From Azophilus sp965116165 (GTDB taxonomy: Bacteria > Pseudomonadota > Gammaproteobacteria > Pseudomonadales > Azotimanducaceae), in contig OZ220484.1 in NCBI GenBank assembly GCA_965116165.1, positions 930,001 through 994,000 of the forward strand: a DNA stretch of 64,000 nucleotides, written 5' to 3'. A model generated the notes under the pieces. That model was not told the DNA's origin. It worked only from the letters and a program-made list of their open reading frames with translations, and did not search any database. Numbering within the stretch: position 1 is the stretch's first letter; every line of letters begins with the position of its first letter. Shown here in pieces: positions 1 through 9,948 of the stretch. A program made the position numbers and the translations under genes.

Positions 1-3000
1 CGTGACATCGCCGGACGGCTCGGAGGTCAGCGCTACCGTATAGGTGTCGCTACTGCCCTCCGCCACTTCCAGGCGGGTCCTGGAAACAGTGGCGGCATTG
101 GAGACGGTGATCACCACATCTTCGGTGTCCATGTTGCCGTTGCCGTCACTGGCCGTCACTGTCATCGTGTACGTGCCCACAGCCGGCGGCGTGAATGCCA
201 ACCGCGCCTGATTCAGCGCCGTGCCGCCCGGCAACGCAGGAGTCGTCTCGCTGGAATCGCGCGCCCAGGCGTAGGTGATCGCGTCCCCGTCCGCGTCCGT
301 CGCCGCAGCCGCGATGTCCACCGTCTGCCCCAGCTTGACGGCGGCAGCGTCAATCGCCCCCAGCACAGGCGAGGCGTCATCGTCCGTGATCGTCACCGTG
401 GTCACGGCATTGCCCAGCTCGGGGTTATCCCCGGACCGGCTTGCACCCGCCAGCGCAATCGTCACCGTGAAGGTCTCATCAGGCTCATCCAGCGCGTCGT
501 CCGTGATCGGAATCACGATGTCCACGGTCGTAGCGGCGGTCGGGAAATCCACGGACGTCACGGCGTCATTGTCATAGTCACCGTCCTGCGGTTCCGCAGC
601 GCCCGTCGCCGCGCCACCATACATGACATTGAACGTCGCCGGATTGTCGAATGCCCTGGAGGCGGTGATCCGCACCGTCGCGCTGCCCGCCCCCTCGGCC
701 ACCGTCAGCGTCGCCGGTACCGACACTGTCCTGGTGGACGGCGTCGCCGTCACCTCGTCGGAGGCAGCGCCTTCATCATCGGGATTCACCGCCCTGTTCA
801 CTGCGCGCACCTTGAAGGCGTACACCGAGCCGTTGGTCAGACTCGTCACCACATGACGGGTAGTAGACGCGTCGGAGTCGGGAATGGCCGTCCAGTTGCC
901 GTAGTTGCCGTTGCCCTCTTTCTGCTGGTATTCCCATCCGGTGATGCTGGCGTTGTTCGGATTGTTCCAGGACAGCGTGATCCGACTGTCCCCGGCGGTG
1001 GCGGTCAGACCCGTCGGCCTGGCGGGGTTCGGAACCGGGGTCGCCGGGACAGTCGCAATGTTGCCCGGGAAACTGCCATCAAACCCGGCAACCTGAAAAT
1101 CGTATCTCCTGTTGTTCGTCAGACCGGTCACCGTGTGATTCCCGATCGTCTGGCTCGCGGTCCCGGTGGACCCGGAGATGATCTGCCAGTTTCCGTACTG
1201 GACCTCCGGAAATCTCCTCCAGCGCACCCTCCAGTTGTCGATGCCCGGGTCCTTCGGGTTCCCCCACGACAGCGTTACCTTGCCGTTGCCCGCCGCCGCG
1301 CCAAGCCCGGTCGGCGCGGCGGGTTTTCTGGTTGGCTGTCCAGTCACCTCTGCCGCGGGGCCAGCACCGGCGCTGTTCGACGCGCGCACCTGGAAGGTAT
1401 ACGTGGTCCCGTTGGTCAGCCCCGTCACCGCGTGGCGATTCGTTGTCGGGCTGGAGGATATCAGCGTCCAGGTATCGCCAAACTCACCCGCGCCCGACTT
1501 CTGCCGGAACTCCCACCTCGTGATGCTGGGGTTGTTCGGGTCGTTCCAGAGCAGCGTCACTCTCTTGTCGCTGCCCTCTGCCCTGAGACCGGGCGGCGCG
1601 GCGGGCCGGCCGAGTCGAGGCGTCGCCGTCACCTCGTCCGATTCCGCTCCGTTGCCGCCAGCATTGACTGCCCGGATCCTGAAGGCATAGGCCGTTCCAT
1701 TGGACAGGTTCCCCACCACGTAGCTGGCGGTAGCGGCGCGAGAATTCGGAATGTTCGTCCAGTCGCCGTAGTTGCCCGCGCCTTCCTTCTGACGGTACTG
1801 CCATGCCGTGATGCCGGGATTGTTCGCATTGTCCCAGGACAGCGTCACCTGCCTGTCCCCCGGCGCGGCGCTGAGGTTCGCGGGTCGGGCGGGTGCGGGA
1901 GGTAGCGGCGTCGCCGTCTTCTCGCTCGACCCACCGCCGGCGCCGATCGAATTCACCGCCCGGACCTTGAACGCATAGGCCCTTCCGTTGGTCAGATTCT
2001 TCACCACGTAACTGGTCGTAGCGGCGCCAGAATTCGGAATCTCTGTCCAGTTGCCGTAGTTGCCCGCGCCTTCCTTCTGCCGGTACTGCCATTGCGTGAT
2101 ACCGGCGTTGCCCGGATCATCCCATGACAAGGTCACCTGCCCGTCCCCTGCCGCTGCGCCAAAGCCGGTCGGCGCGTCGGGCGGCGCCATTGGCATCGCC
2201 GTTATCTCTGCCGAGGCCGCGCTATCGCCGTTGCCATTCACCGCCCGCACCTTGAAGGCGTAGGTCGTTCCGTTGGTCAGATTCCCCACCACGTGACGGT
2301 TCGTAGCAGCGCCAGAACTCGAAATGTCGGTCCAGTTGCCGTAGTTGCCCGCGCCTTCCTTCTGCTGGTACTGCCATTTCGTGATGCCGGGATCGTTCGC
2401 ATTATCCCAGGACAGTGTCACCTGCCGGTTGCCCGCCGTCGCGCGCAGGCCCGTCGGTTGCAGAGGCGCGTCGTTTTCCTCCACAACCACCACAACAGAG
2501 TCAATCGTCACCGAGCCGTAGTCTCCGCCCGAGGCGCTGTGGGTCAGCGTCACTGCCGGGTCGGCCAGCGCATCGTCGTCCTGGCCCGCCGTCACCGTCA
2601 CCGTCTGCCAGTCGCCGAAATTGCTGCCGGTAAAGATCAGGCTGTCCGGGTTCACCGTCACGTCGCCCGATGCGCCACCCACCGTCACCGTGACGTTCGC
2701 GGAAGGCCGCGTGTCCAGTCTCACCGAGTAGGTCTCGCTGGCGCCCTCCCCGACCGCCAACCGGGATTCGGAGAGTGTGACTCCGACAGTATCATCCTCC
2801 GTCACGGCCACCACGAGATCAACTGCACCCACATCGTCGTAGCCACCACCCGAGGCGCTGTGCTTCAGGGTCACCGCGGGGTCCGCGAGCGCGTCGGCAT
2901 CGTGGTCGGCCGACACGGCCACCGCCTGCGGAACGTCAAAGTTGCCAGTGGTGAATGTCAAACGCTCCGGATCCACCGTCACGTCACCCGACATGCCCGA

Positions 3001-5667
3001 GACCGTCACGACCACGCTGGCCGCAGGCCGCGCGTCCAGCGCAACCAGATAGTCGGAACTACCGCCCTCGGCCACCGTCAGCCTGGACTCGGAGAGCGTT
3101 ATTCCCGGCGGCATCGCCGTCGGTGTCGCGGTTACCTCGCCAGACCAGGAGCTATCGGTCGGTAGATGGCCGAACCTGGAGCGCAACCGGAACCTGTAAG
3201 TCGTAGTGTTCGAAAGTCCCTCGACTACAGCCGTGACGCTCGCGCCAGGCACATCAACGGCGGCGGACCAATCGCCACTGGACTTGTATTGATACTGCCA
3301 GGACCTGATGCCCCGACCCGGTTGAGGGTTCCAGCTCAAGGTGACCGTGCCATCTCCGGCGGTCGCGCGCAGACCGGTTGGCGCATTCACCGCGCCAACA
3401 CGTATTCGGGTCGCGTCAGACGCCGGACCGACCATCTGGCCGCTGAGCGCCCGAAAGCGCACAAGCAGCGTCCTGGTTGAGACCGGAGGCGCAACACGAA
3501 AGCGAAGCAGCGCATCGGACAGTGACCGGGTCTCGGGATGGGTGGCGAGAGGAAAGCCTTCCTTGACGATCGGCGACCACGTCGTCGCGTCATCCCAGGT
3601 TTGCTCAAGAGTCCTGGTCTGGAACTGGATTCCGGTAATCCTTCCGCAGTTGGCTGGAATGATCAGATCGGCACTTGCCGAGGTATCTCCGGAGCTGCTC
3701 AGGACGCCACTACCCAGGGCGCTGCGAATGCGGACCTTGCAGGGCGCAATGGCAACCGGGGTTCCGTTCACCGTGGCTGAGGCATCACCGTTGCCTACCG
3801 GGTTCACTGCGCGGACCTTGAACCCGTAGGCGGTTCCGTTGGTCAGCCCCGTTATCCGGTAACTCGTGGAGCTGGCCCCGGAACCATCCATGTTCGTCCA
3901 CGCGCCCCACGTCGCCGCTCCGGCGAGCTGCTGCTGGTATTCCCACCCGGTGATGCTGGCATTGTTCGGATTGTTCCAAGACAGCGTGATCCGCGTGTCG
4001 CCCGCCGTCGCGGAAAGGCCTGTCGGCGCGGCAGGAGGCGGGATCGGGGTCGCCGAGACAGTCGCGATACCTTCCGGGGTAGTGCCTCTGGACCCGGCAA
4101 CCTGAAAATCGTGCCTCCGGTTGTTCGTCAGACCCGTCACCGTATGACTTTCGATCGTCTGGCTCGCGGCGCCGCTGGACCCGGGGATGGGCGTCCAGTC
4201 TCCGTAGTTGATCTGCGGATGCTGCCTCCACCGCACCCTCCAGTTGTCGAAGCGCGGGTCCTTCGGGTTGCCCCAGGACAGGATGACGCGCCCGTTGCCC
4301 GGTGTCGCGGTGAGACCGATCGGTTCTGGATACACGCCGCCTCTGGGCGTCGCCGCCCTCTCATCCGACTGGTAGCCGAAGCGCTCGGAGTCCCGTGCTC
4401 GAAGGATGAACGTATAGACCGTCTCGTTGTCCAGGCCCGTCACTTCATGGCGAGTCGTTGTGGCGTCGGAATTGGGGATCGGCGTCCACTCGAGATCCCA
4501 GGATGTTGTTCTGGCTCCCCCCAGGCGCCTGGTGAACTTGCGTCGGTACTGCCACTCAACGATGCTGGGATCGTTCGGATCGTCCCAGGACAGCGTCACC
4601 CGACCGTCACCGCTTCCAACAGCGCTGAAGCCCGTCGGTTTTGCAGGCAGGGTGATCGTCGTCGCCGCAGCCTCATCGGACTCGGGACTGTAGCTGCCGA
4701 CGGTCGCCGCACGGATCCTGAACGTGTACCGCGTTCCGTTCCTGAGGCCCGTCACCACATGGCGGGTGGTCTCGGCCCCGGAGTTCGGGATGTTCGTCCA
4801 GTCACCGTAGTTCCCCGCACCTTCCTTCCTTCGCACCTGCCAACCGGTGATGGCGGGATTCCCCGGATTGTTCCAGGACAACGTGATCCGCGCGCGGCCC
4901 GGCCCAGCAGTGAAGCCCGTCGGCTTCGAGGGCACTGGCGGGAGCGGCCTTGCCGTCGCTTCGACCGATTCGGCCCCATCGCCGATACGGTTCACCCCGC
5001 GGACCTGGAAAACGTAGGTATCCCCGTTGACCAGGTTCGCCACCACGTGACTCGTCGTGAGCGCGCCGGAGATAGACATCCAGGGGCCATACTCATCCAG
5101 AATGTTCTTCTGTCGGAATTCCCAACTGGTGATACTGGCGTCTTGCGGGTCTTTCCAGGAAAGCGTCACTTGACCGTCCCCTGCCGTCGCGGTAAAGCCG
5201 GCCGGCGCGGCGGGCAGGGCGAGCGGGGTCACCGTGACTTCGAGCGATTCCGCGCCGTTGCCTGTGTCATTCACTGCGCGGATCCTGAAGCTATGGATCG
5301 CCCCGTTGGTCAGGTTCTCCACCAAATGACTGGTCGTGAGCGCATCGGAATCCGGCATATCGATCCAGAGTCCATAGTCATTGCTATCGACCTTTTGCTG
5401 GTACTGCCACATCGTGATGCTGTCGTCGTCCGGGTCGTTCCATGCGAGCGTCGCCTGTCCTTCACCCGCCGTTGCCGTCAGACCCGTTGGCTTGGCCGGA
5501 GCGGTTCTGAGGTCGTTCAGCGTACCGGTGATGGTGGGAGCTATACTGGGCGGAGAGGGAGGAGGATTGGGCGTGGGCGTCTGCGCCGTCGCAACCTCCA
5601 GAGTCAGCAGAAAGACGACGGCAAGCCCTGCGCTCAGGCGGTAGGCGGTTCTCCCGAAGACGCCCAT
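1..5667 (-). CDS. Giant secreted fibronectin type III / Calx-beta repeat protein (3' end outside window)
   Basis: One open frame runs from the ATG at 5667 to the left edge, giving 1889 residues with no stop. An in-frame TAG eight codons upstream supports this start. Residues 1-28 form a Sec signal peptide ending ATA-Q, followed by a Pro/Thr-rich linker. Six FN3 domains follow (about residues 55-640), each with W-x-Y/F and NGT-Y-F-x-V/I-R-A motifs. Next come an atypical two-Cys segment (about 640-760), one FN3, two SES-RL-x-V-x-EG Calx-beta-like repeats (about 850-1060), six more FN3, a Calx-beta domain with DDxLDEPDETF (about 1640-1760), a PKD/cadherin-like DADGDxxTY domain, and the start of another repeat. 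Such proteins are extracellular adhesins or matrix proteins. The ligand is unknown, and any C-terminal secretion or anchoring domain lies outside the window. Confidence 0.9.
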   Translation of the reverse strand, partial: MGVFGRTAYRLSAGLAVVFLLTLEVATAQTPTPNPPPSPPSIAPTITGTLNDLRTAPAKPTGLTATAGEGQATLAWNDPDDDSITMWQYQQKVDSNDYGLWIDMPDSDALTTSHLVENLTNGAIHSFRIRAVNDTGNGAESLEVTVTPLALPAAPAGFTATAGDGQVTLSWKDPQDASITSWEFRQKNILDEYGPWMSISGALTTSHVVANLVNGDTYVFQVRGVNRIGDGAESVEATARPLPPVPSKPTGFTAGPGRARITLSWNNPGNPAITGWQVRRKEGAGNYGDWTNIPNSGAETTRHVVTGLRNGTRYTFRIRAATVGSYSPESDEAAATTITLPAKPTGFSAVGSGDGRVTLSWDDPNDPSIVEWQYRRKFTRRLGGARTTSWDLEWTPIPNSDATTTRHEVTGLDNETVYTFILRARDSERFGYQSDERAATPRGGVYPEPIGLTATPGNGRVILSWGNPKDPRFDNWRVRWRQHPQINYGDWTPIPGSSGAASQTIESHTVTGLTNNRRHDFQVAGSRGTTPEGIATVSATPIPPPAAPTGLSATAGDTRITLSWNNPNNASITGWEYQQQLAGAATWGAWTNMDGSGASSTSYRITGLTNGTAYGFKVRAVNPVGNGDASATVNGTPVAIAPCKVRIRSALGSGVLSSSGDTSASADLIIPANCGRITGIQFQTRTLEQTWDDATTWSPIVKEGFPLATHPETRSLSDALLRFRVAPPVSTRTLLVRFRALSGQMVGPASDATRIRVGAVNAPTGLRATAGDGTVTLSWNPQPGRGIRSWQYQYKSSGDWSAAVDVPGASVTAVVEGLSNTTTYRFRLRSRFGHLPTDSSWSGEVTATPTAMPPGITLSESRLTVAEGGSSDYLVALDARPAASVVVTVSGMSGDVTVDPERLTFTTGNFDVPQAVAVSADHDADALADPAVTLKHSASGGGYDDVGAVDLVVAVTEDDTVGVTLSESRLAVGEGASETYSVRLDTRPSANVTVTVGGASGDVTVNPDSLIFTGSNFGDWQTVTVTAGQDDDALADPAVTLTHSASGGDYGSVTIDSVVVVVEENDAPLQPTGLRATAGNRQVTLSWDNANDPGITKWQYQQKEGAGNYGNWTDISSSGAATNRHVVGNLTNGTTYAFKVRAVNGNGDSAASAEITAMPMAPPDAPTGFGAAAGDGQVTLSWDDPGNAGITQWQYRQKEGAGNYGNWTEIPNSGAATTSYVVKNLTNGRAYAFKVRAVNSIGAGGGSSEKTATPLPPAPARPANLSAAPGDRQVTLSWDNANNPGITAWQYRQKEGAGNYGDWTNIPNSRAATASYVVGNLSNGTAYAFRIRAVNAGGNGAESDEVTATPRLGRPAAPPGLRAEGSDKRVTLLWNDPNNPSITRWEFRQKSGAGEFGDTWTLISSSPTTNRHAVTGLTNGTTYTFQVRASNSAGAGPAAEVTGQPTRKPAAPTGLGAAAGNGKVTLSWGNPKDPGIDNWRVRWRRFPEVQYGNWQIISGSTGTASQTIGNHTVTGLTNNRRYDFQVAGFDGSFPGNIATVPATPVPNPARPTGLTATAGDSRITLSWNNPNNASITGWEYQQKEGNGNYGNWTAIPDSDASTTRHVVTSLTNGSVYAFKVRAVNRAVNPDDEGAASDEVTATPSTRTVSVPATLTVAEGAGSATVRITASRAFDNPATFNVMYGGAATGAAEPQDGDYDNDAVTSVDFPTAATTVDIVIPITDDALDEPDETFTVTIALAGASRSGDNPELGNAVTTVTITDDDASPVLGAIDAAAVKLGQTVDIAAAATDADGDAITYAWARDSSETTPALPGGTALNQARLAFTPPAVGTYTMTVTASDGNGNMDTEDVVITVSNAATVSRTRLEVAEGSSDTYTVALTSEPSGDVT

Positions 5668-5763
5668 CGGTTCAGCCGCCGACTAGCGGTCGGGCCATGC
5701 GGAAAATAGCGGACCACCCTCCTGGGAGAAGGGATTTTCTGGCTGACACTATATACATGGCTA

Positions 5764-5968
5764 TGCGGCCAGCCTCGTTGCCGTGGCTGCATACCGTTCC
5801 GGGTCCGGATAGAGGGGTTCGATGGCTGTTCCCGATTCGCGCGGGGGGGATAACGGACTCCATGTCGTCCGGAAAACACTCCTTGCGGGTCTGCTTCCTG
5901 AACTCCTCGAAGCCGGCATCGGGCAGGGTCGCTTGGCGCACGGGGAAAACACACCGCTGAAACATCAA
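5764..5968 (-). pseudogene. IS5-family transposase N-terminal remnant
   Basis: Reading left from about 5941, one frame gives RQATLPDAGFEEFRKQTRKE and then DDMESVIP. This closely resembles the conserved N-terminus of IS5-family transposases (RQ-x-T-F-x-FE-x-x-RK-x-TR-x-E-x-FL-x-x-M). Near 5840 the similarity moves to another frame, which reads IEPLYPDPE like the IEP-x-YP motif that comes next in the family. Similarity then ends, and no DDE catalytic domain is present. The fragment is therefore frameshifted and truncated, a relic rather than an active element. It matters because the YTAR-type target duplications of the small repeats in this window match those known for IS5-group elements. Confidence 0.65.
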
Positions 5969-6065
5969 TGCCCATTATAATGAATGGAACGAATATAATG
6001 AACAGAGCGAATTAATCAGCGTTTCCACAGATGTTTACCCAACGATTCATGCGGCGATGAAACTC

Positions 6066-6128
6066 GTGCTCCATCCAACCGATAATGCCGCATCAGCGCA
6101 CCCGCAAGCGTCCAGATGCGCGGCGCCG
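6066..6128 (+). repeat. Repeat E5, partial copy
   Basis: The sequence starts with the E5 end GTGCTCCATCCAAC. It matches, with only a few differences, the reverse complement of 19383-19440. It ends inside the longest possible upstream extension of mfd, which is one reason to prefer the mfd start at 6161. Confidence 0.7.
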
Positions 6129-6160
6129 TCCCCGACTGGGAGCGCGCGGGGTACCCCCGC

Positions 6161-9100
6161 ATGAAACAGATGGACGCTGGCGGGCGCACCCTGCGGGTGG
6201 CGTTGCCCGCGAAACCGCACCAACGTCAGGACTGGGACAACGTTTTCGGCGCGGCCGGGGGATATTTGGCCGCACAGATCGCCGATGCCCACGACGGGCT
6301 CGTGCTGCTCGTTGCGAACGATGCCGAGGACGCGGCGCGCTGGCGGGCGGAAATCGCCTTTTTCGCCACCGGGGAAGGCGGCGTGATCGTCCAATTCCCG
6401 GACTGGGAAACACTTCCCTACGACGTATTTTCCCCGCACCCGGATATCGTCTCCGAAAGGCTCGCCACACTGCGCAAGCTCGGGGGGCTGCGCCGGGGCG
6501 TTCTAATCGCCTCCGTCACCGCGCTGATGCAGCGTTTGCCACCGCCGGAGTATGTGGACGCGCAATCCTTCGCCCTCGTCGTCGGCGAGCGGTTCGATGC
6601 CCTTGCGGAACGGGAGCGGCTGCAAGCGGCGGGCTATACGGCGGTCGAGACAGTCGAGAGCCGGGGCGAGTTCGCCATTCGGGGCTCGCTCATGGACATT
6701 TTCCCCTCCGGCGCACCCAATCCCATCCGCATCGACATGCTGGATGATGAGATCGAGTCGCTGCGCTTTTTCGATGCCGAAACCCAGCGCACCATCGAAC
6801 GGATAGCAAGAGTCCAAATGCTGCCCGCCAAGGAGTTTCCATTCGATGAAGCCGGCATCGCCCGCTTTCGTAACCGCTGGCACGCAACGTTCGATGTGGA
6901 TGTGCGCGCCTGCCCCGTCTACCGCGATGTTTCGGACGGCCTACCGCCCGGCGGCATCGAATACTACCTGCCTTTCTTCTTCGAGCGGCTCGCCACGCTT
7001 TTCGACTATCTCGATCCCGGCACCCTGGTGGTGCAGCGTACCGATTTGAACGCCGCCGCCGACCACTTCGAGCAGGAGGTCAAGGGTCGTCATCAAAGCC
7101 TGGCGCACGACATCGAGCGCCCCATCCTGCCGCCGGAGCACCTGTTCCTGTCGCCGCGGGAACTGCGCGCAAGCCTCGCCAACTACCCGCGGGTGGCGCT
7201 CGGCAAGCGCAATCGACCCAAGGCGCGGCGCCGCTCGCGGCCATTGCCCGACCTGCGGGCCAACGCACGGCTTCGGGAGCCCGCGCAAGCGCTGAGGAAC
7301 TTCATCGACGCCAACCCATCGGAACGCTTCCTGTTCACGGCGGACAGCGCCGGCCGCCGGGAAGTGTTGTTCGACTTTCTGGCCCGGGCCGGTATCCGCA
7401 CCGAAGCGTTTGCGACGCTCCGCGACTTTCTCGCCGACAAAGCGCCTTGCGGCATCGCCACCGCGCCCCTGCACGAGGGTCTATGGGTTGACGGACTCAT
7501 CATCGTCACGGAAAGCCAACTCTTCGGCCACCGGCCCACCACTGGACGAACCAGCGGTTCCCGGGTGGTCGATCCCGATCAAATCGTTCGCGACCTGTCG
7601 GAACTCGCGACCGGGGCGCCGGTGGTTCACCTGGAGCACGGCATTGGCCGCTATCTGGGGCTGCAAACCCTCAGTGTCGACGGATACTCCACCGAATACC
7701 TGATGCTCGGCTATGCCGACGACGACAAGCTGTATGTGCCGGTCACGTCCCTGGAACTTATTAGCCGCTACACCGGCGCGGGCGACGCGAGCGCGCCGCT
7801 GCATCGGCTCGGTTCGGATCAATGGGAAAAAGCCAAGCGACGCGCCGCCGCCAAGGCGGCCGATGTCGCAGCCGAATTGCTCAACATCCACGCCCGTCGG
7901 GCCGCCAGGGAAGCGCGGTCGCTAACGTTCGACAAGGACGACTACAGGCGTTTCGCCAGCCAATTTCCCTTTGAGCCGACCGAAGATCAAGCCCGCGCCA
8001 TTGATGCGGTTATCGAGGATCTCGTCTCGGACAAGGCCACCGACCGGCTGGTGTGCGGCGATGTCGGATTCGGCAAAACGGAAGTGGCGATGCGCGCCGC
8101 ATTCGTCACGGTGCTCGCCGGCCGGCAAGTCGTGGTGCTGGTGCCGACAACGCTGCTCGCCCAACAACACTTCGATACCTTCAGCGACCGGTTTGCCGAC
8201 TGGCCCGTTCGAATCGAAACCGTTTCGCGACTGCGCACCGACCGTGAAACCGCGGCGATTCGCACACGCATGGAAGCCGGTCAAATCGACATTCTGATCG
8301 GCACACACAAACTGCTCGGCTCCTCCTTCCGGTTCGACAACCCCGGCCTGGTGATCATCGACGAGGAACACCGCTTTGGCGTGCGCCAAAAGGAACGGCT
8401 GAAGGCCCTGCGCGCGGAGGTGGATGTGATTGCCCTCACCGCGACGCCGATACCGCGCACCCTCAACATGGCCATGAGCGGTATCCGGGATCTCTCCATC
8501 ATCGCCACGCCGCCCGCCCGGCGCCTGTCGATCAAGACGTTCGTACAGGAGAAACACAACCACATCGTGCGCGAGGCGATCAACCGGGAGCTGATGCGCG
8601 GCGGGCAGGTTTTCTACGTCCACAACCAAGTCCGCACCATCGAACGGGCCGCGGCCGAGGTTTCCGAACTGGCCCCGGGCGCCCGCATCGGCATCGGCCA
8701 CGGGCAGATGGCAAAGCGCGCCCTCGAACAGGTGATGAAGGACTTCCACCATCGGCAACTGAATGTGCTGGTCTGCACCACGATCATCGAAAACGGTATC
8801 GACGTCCCCAACGCCAACACCATGATCATCGACCGGGCCGACAAGTTCGGCCTGGCGCAACTCCACCAGTTGCGCGGGCGGGTGGGGCGCTCGCACCGGC
8901 AGGCATACGCCTATCTGCTGACCCCGCATCCGAGCGCCATGACCGCGGATTCCGTAAAGCGCCTGGAGGCGGTGCAGGCCGCCGGCGACCTCGGCGTCGG
9001 CTTTGCGCTGGCCACCCGCGACCTCGAAATCCGGGGTGCCGGCGAGCTGCTTGGCGAAGAGCAGTCGGGGCAGATTGAATCCATCGGCTTCTCGCTTTAT

Positions 9101-9649
9101 ATGGAACTGTTGCAGCGTGCCGTACAGGCCATTCGGGCCGGCCATGTCGCCAATCTGGACGCGCCGCTAACACCGGTCAATCAGGAAGTGAACCTGCATT
9201 GCGCCACCCTGATCCCGGAAGATTACCTGCCGGATGTACATACCCGCCTGCTGATGTACAAGCGCATCGCCAACGCCGCCACGACCACCGAACTCGAAGC
9301 CCTACAGGTGGAAATGATCGACCGATTCGGCTTGCTGCCCGTGTCGCTGAAACAGTTGTTCCGCGTCACGGAAATCAAATTGCGGATGCATCCGCTCGGC
9401 ATCGAAAAGCTCGATCTGGGCGAGCGGGGCGGCAGCCTGAGGGTGGGCGACGCCACCCCCATCGAACCCGACCGGGTGGTCGCCCTGGTGCGGCGCGACC
9501 CGTCCACCTATCGGCTCGGCGGCAATTCCCAATTGCGCATACTCAAACCCCTGCCGGAGCTGCGGGACCGATTCGCCTTCGCCGAGCACCTGCTCGACCA
9601 GCTCGCGCCCCGGAAGGCATTCGCCGACAACCTGGCGGCGGGGGCGTAG
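6161..9649 (+). CDS. mfd: Transcription-repair coupling factor Mfd
   Basis: Mfd removes RNA polymerase stalled at DNA lesions and recruits UvrA; it is a cytoplasmic dsDNA translocase. The 1162-residue product matches the usual 1150 or so. The N-terminal UvrB-like part contains FPDWETLPYD. The RNA polymerase interaction region has HLEHGIGRYLGL. The RecG-like motor has Walker A GDVGFGKTEVA, the DEEH box, TATPIPRTL and LRGRVGRS. The C-terminal UvrA-masking domain runs to the end. The ATG at 6161 was chosen because the frame extends to 6116 only through repeat E5 and gives non-family residues. The CsiV-like gene follows in the same orientation after two E1 repeats, a neighbourhood also known in other gammaproteobacteria. 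Confidence 0.97.
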   Translation: MKQMDAGGRTLRVALPAKPHQRQDWDNVFGAAGGYLAAQIADAHDGLVLLVANDAEDAARWRAEIAFFATGEGGVIVQFPDWETLPYDVFSPHPDIVSERLATLRKLGGLRRGVLIASVTALMQRLPPPEYVDAQSFALVVGERFDALAERERLQAAGYTAVETVESRGEFAIRGSLMDIFPSGAPNPIRIDMLDDEIESLRFFDAETQRTIERIARVQMLPAKEFPFDEAGIARFRNRWHATFDVDVRACPVYRDVSDGLPPGGIEYYLPFFFERLATLFDYLDPGTLVVQRTDLNAAADHFEQEVKGRHQSLAHDIERPILPPEHLFLSPRELRASLANYPRVALGKRNRPKARRRSRPLPDLRANARLREPAQALRNFIDANPSERFLFTADSAGRREVLFDFLARAGIRTEAFATLRDFLADKAPCGIATAPLHEGLWVDGLIIVTESQLFGHRPTTGRTSGSRVVDPDQIVRDLSELATGAPVVHLEHGIGRYLGLQTLSVDGYSTEYLMLGYADDDKLYVPVTSLELISRYTGAGDASAPLHRLGSDQWEKAKRRAAAKAADVAAELLNIHARRAAREARSLTFDKDDYRRFASQFPFEPTEDQARAIDAVIEDLVSDKATDRLVCGDVGFGKTEVAMRAAFVTVLAGRQVVVLVPTTLLAQQHFDTFSDRFADWPVRIETVSRLRTDRETAAIRTRMEAGQIDILIGTHKLLGSSFRFDNPGLVIIDEEHRFGVRQKERLKALRAEVDVIALTATPIPRTLNMAMSGIRDLSIIATPPARRLSIKTFVQEKHNHIVREAINRELMRGGQVFYVHNQVRTIERAAAEVSELAPGARIGIGHGQMAKRALEQVMKDFHHRQLNVLVCTTIIENGIDVPNANTMIIDRADKFGLAQLHQLRGRVGRSHRQAYAYLLTPHPSAMTADSVKRLEAVQAAGDLGVGFALATRDLEIRGAGELLGEEQSGQIESIGFSLYMELLQRAVQAIRAGHVANLDAPLTPVNQEVNLHCATLIPEDYLPDVHTRLLMYKRIANAATTTELEALQVEMIDRFGLLPVSLKQLFRVTEIKLRMHPLGIEKLDLGERGGSLRVGDATPIEPDRVVALVRRDPSTYRLGGNSQLRILKPLPELRDRFAFAEHLLDQLAPRKAFADNLAAGA

Positions 9650-9710
9650 GAGACAAGGCCAAGCTCGTTCCCGAAGGGCGGCGTATCAACGGTCTCGCGG
9701 AGGAAATTAT

Positions 9711-9809
9711 GGAAGGTCTGAACAATTCGATAGAGCAGCATTTATCTATTCGTAACCTATTGATTTTATTAAGACGGATGTCCCGACTACAGGATTAATC
9801 AGAGGTTCC
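9711..9809 (-). repeat. MITE-like repeat E1, copy a (99 bp)
   Basis: Ends are GGAAGGTCTGA and TCAGAGGTTCC, an imperfect inverted pair. The element is flanked by perfect 4-bp direct repeats TTAT (9707-9710 and 9810-9813). It lies just downstream of the mfd stop codon. No coding capacity. Confidence 0.9.
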
Positions 9810-9842
9810 TTATATCGATGGTTTGAAAGAAGCCGACATTAT

Positions 9843-9941
9843 GGAAGGTCTGAACAATTCGATAGAGCAGCACTGATCTACTCATAAGCTATTGATTGTA
9901 TTAACTCGGATGCCGCGACTACAGGATTAATCGGAGGTTCC
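9843..9941 (-). repeat. MITE-like repeat E1, copy b (99 bp)
   Basis: Same orientation as copy a and only 33 bp after it. Flanks are TTAT on the left and TTAG on the right, so three of four bases are duplicated. Copies a and b are very similar and may mark repeated insertion into the mfd-csiV spacer. Confidence 0.88.
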
Positions 9942-9948
9942 TTAGTAG

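Larger units (their letters stand above)
5668..6160. other. Intergenic region between the FN3 gene and mfd
   Basis: These 493 bases separate two divergent genes, so both promoters should lie here. The right part (about 5970-6020) is strikingly A/T-rich against the surrounding DNA. The region also holds a decayed IS5-type transposase start and one end of the E5 repeat, both listed separately. No clean sigma-70 promoter could be assigned by eye. Confidence 0.5.

Noticed and set aside
853..5709. Long plus-strand frames (up to 532 residues) across the FN3 gene
   Set aside because: They are antisense to a continuous repeat protein with a signal peptide. Their Arg/Pro/Val-rich repeats are the mirror of FN3 codons and show no family motif.
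7922..9145. 407-residue minus-strand frame inside mfd
   Set aside because: Complete overlap with unmistakable Mfd motifs. The translation has no domain and is a G+C-driven shadow.
9711..9941. Two E1 copies read as a CRISPR-like array or a small RNA
   Set aside because: The copies are 99 bp with inverted ends and target duplications, unlike short direct repeats with equal spacers. An RNA role cannot be excluded but has no support.
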